DNA of 64,000 nucleotides from Liolophura sinensis (GCF_032854445.1 NC_088303.1:7449501-7513500), one strand, 5' to 3'; shown: positions 46,547 to 58,720, counted from the stretch's first letter. Numbers and translations: made by a program. The notes: generated by a model from the letters alone, not told the origin.

Positions 46547-47193
46547 TTTAGCCAGTCGCCGTTATTCAGCTGCATGTAAAATCATTCATAATCGCTACTA
46601 AAATTGCCTTTAGTCAGTGACACGTAACATTATAAGTTATAATGATTAAAAAAAAAACAGTGGCATGCTGGATATGGGGCGGCGTTAAACATATCCAGAA
46701 AAACGTGTGAACATGTTAGGTAACACCAATTACCTAACCGTGATGAATGATTTTTTTTATCTCTTGCATAGTAAGTGATCTCACAGCAGTATGAATTTCG
46801 AGATGGATGTGAGGAAATTAAAGCCATGTAGTCCTTTCGCTGAGACAGTAGTGTAGGCGGCTTTATGCGTAAAGATTGTTCTAACCGCTTACCGGTGCTG
46901 CTACTGTAAAACAAATTACTCTCCACGCCCATTGTCCGGCATGCAGCTTGCTTTTGAATAATTATGCTGTCACCGGAGGCAGTGAGTTCTTGGTGTCGAA
47001 AATACGCTTATAGAGTTATGAAAACATTATGAAAAAGAAAAAGTATTTTAACTGCATTTTCTTTGTAATAATATGGACATTCAACATACCACTGTGTAGA
47101 ACTTGGGTTGTTACGTGTCACTGACTAAAGGCAATTTTAGTATAAGGAGTATGACTAATTTTACAAACAGATGAATATAAACGACTGGCTAAA
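46547..47193. mobile_element. Inverted-repeat (foldback/MITE-like) element, copy 2
   Basis: The ends TTTAGCCAGTCG (46547-46558) and CGACTGGCTAAA (47182-47193) are perfect inverted repeats. Pairing continues through 46583 and 47157, and beyond (the GTCAGTGACACGTAAC region near 46613-46628 against the GTTACGTGTCACTGAC region near 47111-47126). The centre matches the element at 7472-8177 in reverse complement; for example the complement of AATTACTCTCCACGCCCATT lies near 7680. So the two copies lie in opposite orientations. Confidence 0.65.
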
Positions 47194-47333
47194 AGAAATG
47201 GACTATTACCCATATATGTCCACGGGGCTGCATTTACAAGACGACAGAGATCCGGTCAAGAGCAATACATGCAGGTAAATTGGCATGGAGCAAGGGCCTG
47301 TCTATATAGAATTCTTACAGAAAAGTTAATGTA

Positions 47334-47575
47334 TTTATTTATTTCATTGGTGTTTTACGCCGTACTCAAGAATATTTCACTTGTACGACGGCCAGAATTA
47401 TGGTGGGCAGAAACCGCACAAACCATCTGCAAACCACGACCATCCGCAGGCTTCTGACAGACCTTCTCACTTACGGCCGGAGTGGAAGCCAGCATGAGCT
47501 GGACCGCATTGGTGAGAGGCTCCAGGGTCATTACGCCGTGCTAGCGCGCTAACCAACTAAGCCACGGAGGCCCCC
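47334..47575 (-). mobile_element. SINE-A, nearly complete, TSD present
   Basis: From right to left it has the tRNA-like head (minus strand GGGGGCCTCCGTGGCTTAGT, TGGTTAGCGCGC), the body and the AAAT tail. AGTTAATGTA (47324-47333) and AGTTACTGTA (47576-47585) fit a 10-bp target duplication with one change. The B-box segment expected before the CCAGCTCATGCTGGCTTCC block is missing. Confidence 0.85.
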
Positions 47576-47951
47576 AGTTACTGTAAACATAGCGCATATA
47601 AGTAGAGAGGCCATACATTTTTAAAACCATTGCGGAAATATAAGAGCGCAAAATGTTACTATATTGACTGATTTTGTGGAACCCTTTAAATGTTACTTTT
47701 GAAATCCTGCGCAGCAAATCGATGTGTCTTTTGGCTTGTTTCGTTTGCGTTTTAGACGTACATAAATGTAGACATACAGGTATGGAAGCCGTTAAAAAAC
47801 CTTTCGCTACCTTGACCTTTGTAATATTGGGTGAGGTAGCTACAAGCAGGCAGCGTGGTAGTTCTCTGTTTTGCCGTGGGTCAGAAAGGCTGAGGCAGCG
47901 AGAGATGTTTCTTTTCTTGTATGTGCAATGATATTGCTTTTTAACACCGAG

Positions 47952-48294
47952 TGAGTGAGTGAGTGCTTGGGGTTTAACGTCGTACTCAACATTTTTTCAG
48001 TCATATGACGACGAAGGAATCATTAGGGTGCATGCACGTGTAATGTGCCTCCTTGTTGCAGGACGGATTTCCACCGCTCTTTTATTTAGTGCTGCATCAC
48101 TGAGACGACTTATCGAAGGCAAGTAAGCCGCCCCGCCCGAGCCATTATACTGATACGGGTCAACCAGTCGTTGCACTATCCCCTTCATGCTGAACGCCAA
48201 GCGAGGAAGTTACAACTTCCTCTTTTAAAGTCTTAGGTGTGACTCGACCAAGGATTGATCCTGGATCTACCGGTCCCGAAGTGGACGCTCTACC
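47952..48294 (-). mobile_element. SINE-E, 5'-truncated, perfect 13-bp TSD
   Basis: It is very similar to 18629-18987 over its whole length but stops just after GAAGTGGACGCTCTACC, so the A-box end of the tRNA-like head is missing. TTTTAACACCGAG flanks it exactly at 47939-47951 and 48295-48307. Truncation at the head with an intact duplication is typical of target-primed reverse transcription. Confidence 0.9.
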
Positions 48295-48555
48295 TTTTAA
48301 CACCGAGGGTATACATTTATGTGTTAAGAAACACGGAAATATCATTAAGTAATGTAAACCCGAACCTCAATCCCACGGGCTCGCTGTAGATCTCACGTGG
48401 ACTTGCTTCGAATATTCATCCTCTATGGTCAAGTTGGCTGTAATCTGGAGTAAATCGTTTAATTGACCATGGAGTGTTCATTGTTCTCTTCTGTATACTA
48501 AACAAAAACTACTCGTAACATTTGCGGAAAAGCCCAAAACACTGATTATGCCTAT

Positions 48556-48711
48556 GCATTTATTTATTTGACTGGTGTTTTATGGCTTACGTTTTACTCA
48601 AGAATATTTTACTTATACGATCGCGGCCAGCATCATAATGTGGGCAAACCGGGCAGAACCCGGGGGAAGCCCACGACCATTTCCACGTACAACCAGAGAG
48701 GAAGCCAACAA
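48556..48711 (-). repeat. SINE-A fragment
   Basis: Plus strand: GCATTTATTTATTTGACTGG, TCAAGAATATTTTACTTATA, CGGCCAGCATCATAATGTGG, AGCCCACGACCATTTCCACG. The head is missing, and a short insertion disturbs the tail near 48580. Confidence 0.8.
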
Positions 48712-49403
48712 CTGATTGTAATGTTATACATTTAAGACAAAAGATTATTAGTCCTATGATTGTTATACATATTCAAACCTTTGGACATGCACATCCCTAT
48801 ATAGATGACTCTAACTTTGGAATAAGACGGTTGCCTTTACACTGAAGCTCAAACAAGAGGGAGCTAAATGCAATATTACAGCAAAGGCAAACCATTATTT
48901 CTGTATCTCAGGTTATAAATGTTCCCATTATAACCGGCCGGGAGATAATTTACAAATGTAAAATAACCATATGTCACCAAACAAATATAGTAAGTATGGG
49001 ACATATCCTCCCGTTCACCTGTAATTTATATTCAGTATCAATCAAACTCGAAATTGGTTGTATCTCGCAAAATACCCCACCGCCTTATAATCACCCGGAT
49101 ACGCCATGATAGACGATGCACAGTCGGGTTTGTTACAGTGGGGTGACTGCAAGAGTAGTAACATAAGTTACAGTTGTGAGTCTAGCTTAGAGTCTGGATA
49201 CACGTAGTGCCTCTGAGAATATTCTGTAAAACAGGAGTTGTATGTTCAAAGACTAGATGCTGCCTTAAAAAGACATCAGCGTAAATGTAACTAGAGTGAT
49301 ACTTGATATTTCCAGGAATACTTCAGAGATATTCCCTTGAGGCGTTAACATTTCTTCCACTTAGATCGACTCTTGTTGGTTCACCAGCTTGCTTTTTCTC
49401 CAG
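48712..49403. other. Unassigned sequence
   Basis: I recognise no gene or repeat in this stretch. Confidence 0.4.
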
Positions 49404-49529
49404 TACATTGACGGAAGCCAGTGCGGTACATGGGGTGAAACCACTCGTATTCATTCAATCGAAAAAGAGCTGGACGTCAAAAAACAAATTAAGTACGCTT
49501 TGTACAGTGATTTGAAATGTAAAAAAAAA
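49404..49529 (+). CDS. Candidate internal coding exon (42 codons, phase 0/0)
   Basis: The acceptor GCTTGCTTTTTCTCCAG ends at 49403 and the donor GTGAGT starts at 49530. The 126 bp between them are exactly 42 open codons, including YIDGSQCGTWGETTRIHSIE and ELDVKKQIKYALYSDLKCKK. The composition and clean splice sites look gene-like. The protein is not recognised. The next candidate exon at 50443 is also in phase 0, so the two could join. Confidence 0.35.
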
Positions 49530-50442
49530 GTGAGTAACTTTGAGAAAAAAATAATTAGACGGAGTATTGGCAGAATGAAATCGTGAAATTTTAAGTATTC
49601 TGTCCGCTAAACAATTTGAGGACCATCCATAAACCATGTTCCGATAAACACGTATTTATTTGTTGTCTTATTTGTGTGCTATTCTAGGGTCCACTTTTAT
49701 TTTTGCTTTTTTTTAAATTATAAAAACGCCAGTACAGAGCTATTCTCGCTGATTGATTCTCAGGGTTTTTCGAGCCCTTCGTCAAAAGACGAGACACAAG
49801 CAGCCATTAATAAGTCGCCTTCGCCACACGGAAAGTACTATACATTGCACTTGACAGATTAGTATGCCAGCATGATTGATTTTGAGAATGTACAAAGCCA
49901 TCGATATAAGGAATGACATTTCCCTGATGATATTCCCAGGCGTGGTCTCGACCTGCACAACAGCTTTATTTACTTGTCGCACAGTTCTCTACAGGATAAC
50001 TGGGTTTCTTGTCAACTGTAAAACATGTTTTAGTAAACATTATTGACGACATTATGGCCTCAATATGATGTGAAAGCTTAAGATTCCGACCCAGACCCGA
50101 GTCACAAAGACGACATATCAGCCATATTGCTATTGTATATAGAAATACAATTTCTCAACATGTCAATGACATTGTATCCAGTAAAATATGCTAGTCTCCT
50201 TATGTTTACGGTCATTGTCCCTGTTCTCACATAGGGTAATTCATACGGAGAGAGGATAATGGTATATCTCATTCAGTTTGTACAAGGGTGAAGCTAATGT
50301 CTGTGTTCAAGATGCGCACATTCAAGAGGTTCGGGCACTTTCAAAATTACAGACTTAATTCTCTCTAGACTGACGCCCAACGGAAAAGTCCTGTAAAGTA
50401 CTGCCTACCATGAAAGGACGGTGTGTTTCATGTTTTATCCAG

Positions 50443-50655
50443 CACCTCAACACTATAACTACGCCTGCCCTGTGTCCGACTTCATGCAAGAAGACGCTGT
50501 TGAGACGTGAGCAACTGAGCAATGTTAAAATCGGCGTTAAACTTAACAGCAAGCACAAATGCGTTTACGCGACGCACCAATACATGTCGTCCCAACACGT
50601 GTTTGCTACTTCGACCTTGAATTTAAGCAAAGGTTTCAAGGTTGATTTTGTTCAG
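50443..50655 (+). CDS. Candidate internal coding exon (71 codons, phase 0/0)
   Basis: The acceptor TTCATGTTTTATCCAG ends at 50442, and CAG then GTACCT forms the donor at 50656. The frame is open for exactly 71 codons. Visible parts are ALCPTSCKKTLLRREQLSNV and GVKLNSKHKCVYATHQYMSS. The family is not recognised. An earlier donor at AAG then GTTGAT is possible. Confidence 0.3.
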
Positions 50656-50713
50656 GTACCTGACGATGGGCGGCTGTTTTATTCCGGACACTCCCATTTC
50701 CACCAGACATAAA

Positions 50714-52278
50714 CCTTACCCCCGTCATATAAACGTAAAAATCATGAGTACAATGTCAGACACCTATGAAAGGGATGAAACGTTATTAATCCTCGTTAAT
50801 CATTTTCGTCCCATAAAGTTTAGCTGCATTTCTGGAACGGATGATTGGTTTATCGGAGGACAATGAATGTTTCGGAAAATAAAATTACAACATGTTCAAA
50901 AGCCGGCGTATAACCCAAGTTAATGTCCTGAGGCAAGTGTTCGTACCATTCATTGTTACGTTGATAAGTATTGATTACAGTTAGGCATGATGGGAAATAA
51001 GATTGCAAAGATGCTCTATTTTCATTACTCTGTCTCAATATATCACTATGGGGAACGCCAGAATGACAGAATTGATTACGTGTGCAGCTTGGGCCACGCC
51101 ACCAGCGTTCCAAATGGTTGGTAACACATGGTATCTCTTTGCCATTTATCTGTGTTAATATAAATTGAAGAGAGCTGCATATGCGTCAATGTAACATTAC
51201 TTCATTGGATACTTAGAGCCCCTTGCAAGGAGGTCTAGGCATGTGGTGTGTTTATCAACTGAAAAAAATACATGGTACTACGACGGCACCACAGTGTACA
51301 CATAGCCTTTGCCGTACGCAGTTTAAAAGTTTGAAAACATGCCAGTCAAATTTTTTCTGTAAAATTGCTCAGTCTTTTCCTAACATCAATACTAAAATAC
51401 AGAGCCTGATATTTCGGACTTCGTATCATTGATGTCTACTGAAAGGACTAAAAGCGCAGACGGAAGCAGAAACCGTTCTCCGTGAATACATTGTTCAGGG
51501 CTTGTAAAACGACATGTTAACTGTTTTCTAACAGTCCTTCGTATCACCCCTAGACAGATTTTCATAACTACTTAAGAAAGTCTGCAAACATCACCCAGCT
51601 TTAAGCTAGGAGTTGAAAATACGGTCAAATACAGATATTATGTAGAATACACGCACGCGCACGGTTTCAGAAGAGGCAGTAGTCAAGGCATAATGTCGGA
51701 ATATAATGCCTTAATGACAGTACTTTAGATACAGAAATGAAATCGCGAATAGAGTAAGTGAAATCATGCTGTACACTAACACTCATGTTGGCACTCACGT
51801 CATGCATGAACAAAAGATACCGAAAGGACATCGTGTCTTGATAGCCAAGAGGAACAGTATAGCCGAGGTGATAGACTTTCCATGGTGATGAAAGATATTC
51901 TCAGAAGGAAAATACAATAACAAGTATGGTCTACGATTTGACAACAAACGCTGGACAACGTGTAGCTAAGGGAAATCATGGGTTGTCAGCCAAACGCAAT
52001 GAACTGATATTACAGCTCAGAGAATATATTGCCTGAATATCTCCACGACTTCACGATACTGGCTTCATGTACATGAAACCAGGTTATCAATGTTTGCAGA
52101 CGGGATAACGGTGTACAAGCCAAGAGAATCAACAGACAAGCGAAGTCACATGTAAACCTGGGATGGTGGACAAGTGTGGACTCAATATCAGGCTCTGGCA
52201 AGCATATCCACGAAGTGTGCACAGGTGGTATAGTCATTACATAACAATGGGAAATTGCTAAAAGACACCAGGGCATAA
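50714..52278. other. Unassigned sequence
   Basis: I recognise no gene or repeat in this 1.6 kb. Confidence 0.4.
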
Positions 52279-52418
52279 TACCCCAGCCAACCCTAGCATT
52301 GTATTGACCCGCTGAGCGATTTTCCTAACTGATACGTTCTGCCATTACTACCCCAGCCAACCCTAGCGTTACACTGACAGGCTGAGCGATTTTACTAACT
52401 GATACGTTCTGCCATTAC
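52279..52418. repeat. 70-bp tandem duplication
   Basis: 52279-52348 is repeated as 52349-52418 with a few differences, mostly in the middle (ATTGTATTGACCC against GTTACACTGACAG). It begins TACCCCAGCCAACCCTAGC. Confidence 0.9.
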
Positions 52419-53403
52419 TCAGGCAGGATACAGGAGAACGAAATATGATAAATTTTGCAAGCTTCAAAGCATTAGTTATGACCCAATTCTGTTTGAATAC
52501 CGATGATCTACCACTGCTTGTTAATGAAGACAGTTTTGACGTAGGAATAATTTTAGTTACATGACATCTTCAATCTCAGTCAATGCTTTTGCGTAAAACT
52601 GTCTTTTAAGTGCCCTTTCCGGAACATTTTGTGGGTTTTGTACGGATCTTGCACTTGTTCCCAGAGATGCTCAGAACAGTAAGTAATTTAAAATACAAAT
52701 TATATTGGCCACTTGTGTTAGTAATGGCAGCAATTTAGAAGAAACAACAATAAGCTTGGGGTTTTAAGCGGAGTGTTGTAATCAGTGTAGAACACGCTTT
52801 TGGTACTGCCGTCTAGTCGTCTATGTATTCTATCCCTTATTGGGAAAGGCTGGGCTACTCATTGGCTTGTTTAACGCAAAAAGTCTTGATTATTCTGAAG
52901 TACCCTGATTGCACGAACATGTAAATGTATCGATAGTCATGCTTTTTTATGTAACTGAACGAAATAGCCATGAAACGAGGTACGCACACATTATGGAAAT
53001 CGATGCCAACGTGTTTTCTTTGAGGATCTTAAGGCTAACAGGATAGCATCAAAAGCATATTCCTTTGGACGAAAACACCATGAACTCTTCAATTTACCAC
53101 AGAGTTTAGATATTAGGAGTACAGAGTGACGAAGATGGCAAAGCGATCTGCTGATGTAAACCACCTAGTCGACTACAGCTGTGAACTACATGTAGGCCTC
53201 TATACATGGACATAATCAGTCAATGTTCTTGTCGGACTTGATTGTACAAAAAAATAAAGAAATATTAGCTGTTTTGTTGTTTGGTTATGTTTTTGCTGTT
53301 TTACTGGATAGAGTCGAGTCATACCAATCCCCTTACGCAAGCCATGTGCCAGTGCTCTGGGCGTGCTGCTACAGTTCACAAAAGAAGACGTTTGTGTGTT
53401 GCA

Positions 53404-53419
53404 GGGGGGGGGGGGGGGG
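53404..53419. repeat. Poly-G run
   Basis: Sixteen consecutive G bases, likely to vary in length and to be prone to sequencing error. Confidence 0.95.
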
Positions 53420-54295
53420 CAAGGATCCTGATAAATATCTTCATCTATAGGGTTTGAACTCGCACTTATATCCATTATTCAGGTATTTTGGTGAACACTC
53501 ATAATTGTCAGTTGTGACGGCATAATGTCACAATATCAGTCTCCAATCAATCATTTTGACGGGCTCTCCATTTATCTTGCTTTAAAGATATCGGAAAGCT
53601 TTCCTTTATGCCTTTTGTCTTTACCGATTTTTAATAACGCTGTTAATCTTGCTGTCAGGAACTCTTCCTTAGCTCTGTTTTATGCTGAACGGTGCCGTTA
53701 CCCATGTAACAGTTGGCGTTGTTATGTGTACATAAAATTCGGTTTCAGGGACAAGAAGTTGAGCAAAGAAAAAAAATGTTTAATTTCCTGTTTGTAATTT
53801 GCAGCCATGCATCACATGTACAAGCTGTCGGGCCGATCAATCAGTCCTGTGACATTATCAAGGCATAATATAAGAACTGCTTTAGTAACTGTGGTAGTCC
53901 AATAATTCACACTCCCGCGTTCAAACCCGGTATGACCGATACCCAAGACGACAAAATCGACAATCGCTGTACTCTCCTGGTTTGGCGCTTGGGATTTTAT
54001 TTATTTAATTTATCCAACTGTTGTTCAGTGCAATACTCAACAATTTTTCACTGACAAGAGGCGGTCGTTGACAAAACTGACAAAAACCACCGACCTCTGT
54101 GACAAACTTTCTCACAGATGATTCACACTTATACATTACCTATTGTCACTGAGGCCGAATAAACAGTGTTTGTGGGGAAAATCTACAAATTCCGTCACAA
54201 GACCTGCACCTCGTGTGTCCTTAATATTGAAGGGCAAGCCCTTTGACCACAGCCAGCTCAAAGTCAAGAGACCCAGGATCAGACGGGAGCTGGTC

Positions 54296-54375
54296 ATACC
54301 AAAGGCTTTAAAAATAGTACTTGCTGCTACCTCGTTGGCGCTCGACAAGGTTAGAGCGTCTGGTGTCATTGGTGT
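54296..54375 (+). repeat. Diverged SINE body fragment
   Basis: ATACCAAAGGCTTTAAAAAT followed by CCTCGTTGGCGCTCGACAAG resembles the body of the SINE-B/E copies (compare the reverse complement of 45125-45185). It is short and diverged. Confidence 0.35.
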
Positions 54376-54849
54376 TTTTATTAGAGAGCTCTTTGCTCGG
54401 TTATCCATGTGCTCGAGTCAGCGTCCACATTAACCACTCTGAATCGTCACTCACTAACCTGCACGAAAATCTGTCCTGTCCGCTATGCTGTCCGCATGAC
54501 GGACGTACAAGTTCCCCGTGATCATAAAACTAATGCTGAATTCATATCACTTCTTTATGCAGTAATAATAGAGATGGCAAAGAACACAACTGTGACGGAA
54601 GCTTCATCTCGGACAGTATCCGAATTTCACATTTTGGAATCAGATTACTCCGTTAATAGGGAAGATTCGGCTACTCTTCTCAAATTAAGACTTTAAGATA
54701 TTTTTGGCAACAGCAGCTTTATATAGTTATTCCTCTTATCTATAATTAAAATAAAAAAAATAAAATTAAGATTCCAAAGTTGCCATCAACTCACAGGCAC
54801 AAAATGATTCAAAGTTACTCTTAAATTTTCCCCACGCTTTATTAAACTG

Positions 54850-55160
54850 CTTCGGTGGCCCAGTGATTAGAGTGTCCGCCTCGAAGTCGGGAGGCTGGCC
54901 GCCATCGTATAAGCGAAAAATTCTTGAGAACGGCTTAAAACACCAGTGAAATAAATAAATAAATAGGCCCGGAATCAAACCCGAGTCGGGTCAAACCTAA
55001 GAATTTGAAAATGGTAGCCTCCTTGTTGCTGCCACGCTTGGTGCTCAGTACTGAAAGCTTATGCCCAAGAATACATACATACATACATACACGCATACAC
55101 GCATACACACACACATGCATACATACATGCATACATACATGCAAACTTGCATACATGCAC
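54850..55160 (+). mobile_element. SINE-B with a nested SINE-A tail
   Basis: The SINE-B head (CTTCGGTGGCCCAGTGATTA, CCGCCTCGAAGTCGGGAGGC) is interrupted at 54896-54964. It resumes with CCGGAATCAAACCCGAGTCG, TGCCACGCTTGGTGCTCAGT and a CATA repeat tail (about 55070-55160). The section between body and tail is shortened. Confidence 0.75.
54896..54964 (+). mobile_element. 5'-truncated SINE-A inserted into SINE-B head
   Basis: These 69 bp are the last part of SINE-A (TGGCCGCCATCGTATAAGCG, AAAAATTCTTGAGAACGGCT, then TAAAACACCAGTGAAATAAA). AGGC stands on both sides (54892-54895 and 54965-54968), which fits a short target duplication. It sits between the A-box-like and B-box-like parts of the host SINE. 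Confidence 0.75.
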
Positions 55161-55305
55161 ACTTTACTATTAGTCATATTCAAATTTAATTTAAAAAGGA
55201 CTGGTGAAACAAAACCATTGGTGTAATTCCGAATATGTATACCAGGTTTGCACTAGGCCTATGAACACCAGAATATATAATAAAACAACATAGAGTAAAA
55301 TAGAC

Positions 55306-55534
55306 ATGCATGTAGACTTTCGAACTGCCACTCATGGGGATTTTGAAAATACTTCAAAAAAAACAAAAATAGCAACACGTCGAACAGCAGCAACAACAAC
55401 ACTGCCTTCCTCTAAAGTGAAAGTCGCAGCTAATAAATTCAGACGAGTTAAAACGCGTGTTAATTTGGAGTCGTTGTTCAGTATTTTCCAATGTGGAAGT
55501 ATGATCCATCGGAGCTATACTGCTTGGTCAAAAC
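55306..55534 (+). CDS. Candidate first coding exon
   Basis: An ATG with G at -3 opens 76 codons that end at a donor (AAAAC then GTGAGT at 55535). A TATATAATA stretch lies about 30 bp upstream. The peptide is rich in Thr, Lys and Arg (KIATRRTAATTTLPSSKVKV, then NKFRRVKTRVNLESLF) and has no recognised domain. It begins about 145 bp after the SINE-B tail. It may be a chance frame. Confidence 0.25.
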
Positions 55535-55539
55535 GTGAG

Positions 55540-56753
55540 TGATGAGTTTTTTGTAGGCGTAACAAATCTCATTATTAACATTAATTTCCTTTAAAAAGAG
55601 CGACGCATATCTGCTCCTGTGCTTGATTTCACACTTGACCTCATTAAAACATGGCCGCTTTGGGGCATATAGAAAGCCGATAACATTGTGTTTTATAACG
55701 AGGATTAAGTGCAAAGTAAACACGCAGTGGCACATAGATCTTGGTGATTTGGATAATAAAAATAATCGGTTATACTCGTTTACCTGACGAGAGTTGGAGA
55801 AGAGGACACGTCGCTCTGGCAACTCTTACACACATACTTTCGTAATGTTCCCAAGAGTCTACTTGAAAGACGGTTCTAAAAGTGCCAAATTTTTCGATCA
55901 AAATATAAATCATTTGGTGAAATAATCAGACAGTTGCCTTAGAAAATGTCTGTGTTGGGACATTCCGTGAACAAACGGATGAGATCATTATGTGCCAATC
56001 GGTCAGACACGCAATGTCTTGGATGGGTCAAAGCCTTAGAACAGAACTTTTCTACATTTCCCGGCTACTTTTGCTTTGGAGCATAGATACCAACAAGCGT
56101 TCCATAGCACACAATGAAAGCGTAGCATCAAGTTTAATTGCGTTCCATAAAATAGCATGATATACATTGATTTCATTCTTTGGGTAAAAGTCTACACGTA
56201 AGCTTCACATATGTGTACGTTTATAAGTTACACACGCTGGTGCTTTCCTGGAGACTCCCTGGTGAGCCCCGGGCTGTAATCTGACTGTCGTGACATTAGC
56301 GCTACATTCTGGATTGTGCGAGATTCAACATCAATAAATTAGATCTAATTTAGCTCTCACATCCAAAAGAATGTTGTGGTTGCTTCGTGGAAAGACGTTT
56401 TTCTAACCGCTAATTGACCAATTATTCTTGATCAAGACCTTACAACTAATTTGTTTTCTCTGACATCTAATCTGCATGAAAATAATTCTTTTGATGTCGA
56501 GTAAAGGCTAGCAATGGAGTTACGACGCGAATTATCTACCAGCCGCAAATGTGAGTTTATATTAAGTGGCAATGTATAAAGCGTCTGTAAAACACCTCCG
56601 GCTAAATACGAACTCGACGTTATTGTACTATCGAGGATCTTGATTACTCGAATGTTTTAAACCAGTGGGACATTTTTCCAAAGGTTAGGAACGCCATTTT
56701 GTTTGGACAGCAGCATAACTTCCACTCATAAAGTTGACCTTTATTATGAAAGT
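55540..56753. other. Unassigned sequence
   Basis: I recognise no gene or repeat in this stretch. Confidence 0.4.
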
Positions 56754-56878
56754 TGTTTATTTATTTATCTGGTGTTTTACACCATACTCAAGAATATTTC
56801 ACTTGTACGACTGCGGCCCGCATTATGGTGGGAGGACACCTGGCAGAGCCTGGGGAAAGCCCACGACCATCCGGAGTG
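56754..56878 (-). repeat. SINE-A 3' half
   Basis: Plus strand: TTTATTTATTTATCTGGTGT, CCATACTCAAGAATATTTCA, GCGGCCCGCATTATGGTGGG, AAGCCCACGACCATCCGGAG. The head is missing. Confidence 0.8.
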
Positions 56879-58307
56879 GTCATGTTGTTCATGGGCCGAG
56901 GCTCAAAACTACACATATTGGTACCACCCAGGGTGGCCAAATCTCCTTGCTATTTTTAAGCTGGTAAATGTCTTTAGTTCATGTTTCGATATGATAGCCC
57001 TCGCAGATGGGTAGTTTTGTATGGGTTATGTCCACTTTAATAAACGTAGCTATTGTCCAGTGTGCTAACTCATATATTTCCAACAGTCATACACTAGCAG
57101 CGCTATTTGAAGCCCCAACCCACGGGTAGAACAGAGAATATACCTTTAGGAATACTTCCTTAAATAATTCAAGCTATTCTTCTCAAAACATAATGGCAGA
57201 TTTGGAACACAGTAGAGACCCTTCCATGACCCCACACACCAAAGGAAACTGCAAGACATTTGATTCTTTCAGAGAGATTTTCACACTCTCATTTATTTGT
57301 CAGCCGGTGCCATTGACGTTTAACTGACATCTTGCTCCTTATATCGATGTCTTAATTGCATGATTCCTTTATTTACGGAAGGCACTGGTACGTTGCAAAT
57401 TCAGGCTGTCTGGATAGAGAAGACAGAAACTAATTTCTCTTATCCGAAAATCAGAGTAAAGTTATTCATCTGACTTATTCTGAAACATGGTTGTTTGTGG
57501 ACTTTTTGATCTTGATGTTAAATCTGTCAAGTGCGGCACTTGTTGATGTAGACGAACATTCGTTATACGTTTTCACTAACTCTTACAGTCTGTTTCTGTT
57601 CCTCCTCTCTACTACTTCTGGAAGAATAAATAAACGATTACGGCCTAACCCGGCTACTTTTGCTTCTAATGCACGAGTGCAACATCGAAGTCCATCTTGT
57701 GTAAGGCAAAATTCTCTGGTCACGTTTTTGAATTGCTGTGGTAAGCTTGCTGCTATTGGCATCAAACTAAGCAAACAAGATAGGAGGTTCGTTTGTTATC
57801 GTCCATCAGAGAACAACTGCATGTGCATGATAATCCTTGAGAACTTTTTGTCTGCTTTACTGTTGGGATAGTGTGCGTGCACAATTTCATCTCTAAAGAG
57901 CTAATATCTTGACATATTTTTGAATCGTTTTGGGTGGAACGCCCTGTAAGTAGTTAGTGTGTCCCTAACAAATCTTCTATGTGTGATAGTTACATTCGCG
58001 CAGTAGTGTCTTCATGAACGAGTGATATATCCATTAAGAAATAGTTTGCTTCAGGGTCCATTCATTTATGGCTCTATACAAGTACGTCTGTGCATTTTAA
58101 CGCAGTAGTTTAGCGGTCTGCATTTACCAAGTGGCAAAAGTCTTACGTGACCTTAGTGTTTACAATATGGTCAGAAAAGGACATTGAAGTATCCAGTATT
58201 TTAAAGGCAATTTACTAAGTTGTAAAATTTGAAAAGAAGTATTTTGTCCTACATACACGTCATAAAAGTCTTTTTTTTTCTTTTTTTTCCCTTTAACTTC
58301 AATGTAG

Positions 58308-58419
58308 ACATTTACACTCCGCAAAGAGAATTACAGAATAACTTAGTCCGTAATCTTAGTGTTTTTGGTATTGTGAATCAACCGTCTTCTTACTTGAAAG
58401 TCAAAAAATCTGATCAAAG
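58308..58419 (+). CDS. Candidate internal coding exon (37 codons)
   Basis: A very strong pyrimidine tract (58271-58291) leads to an AG at 58307, and AAAG then GTATGC gives a donor at 58420. The 112 bp are open: IYTPQRELQNNLVRNLSVFG, then IVNQPSSYLKVKKSDQ. Both splice sites are good, but the protein is not recognised. No partner exon in a compatible phase was identified with confidence. Confidence 0.35.
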
Positions 58420-58720
58420 GTATGCGCTGACATTGTAGTTTTCAGACATGTAAATCACAAGTAAGGAAATGACTCGAACGTTTACTTGCCTGAGCTAATC
58501 TACCTTAACTCACTGTAACAGTGTGCGTAAACCTTTGATAAACTGTTGTGAATCCAGCTGAAAACCTTGCAAATCTTACATATAAATGTGCAGTTCAACT
58601 GGATATTCAACTAATAGCGTACATAAAAATGTGGACAAAATGTGGACTGATGAATTCTCTTTGCTTCATAAACAATCCAAAACACCCTTTCAAATTGGCG
58701 TTATTATAGTATTAAGTTGA

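Noticed and set aside
53200-53475. Open frames on both strands across the poly-G run
   Set aside because: The frames depend on the exact length of a 16-base homopolymer and give low-complexity proline or glycine runs.
54496-54696. 66-codon ATG frame beginning MTDVQVPRDHKTNAEF
   Set aside because: It follows a diverged SINE body, no splice partner was seen, and the length is within chance expectation.
57491-57871. 126-codon plus-strand frame and an overlapping 63-codon minus-strand frame
   Set aside because: Both strands are open over the same stretch, so at most one is real. Neither showed a motif I could name; a decayed transposon is possible but not shown.
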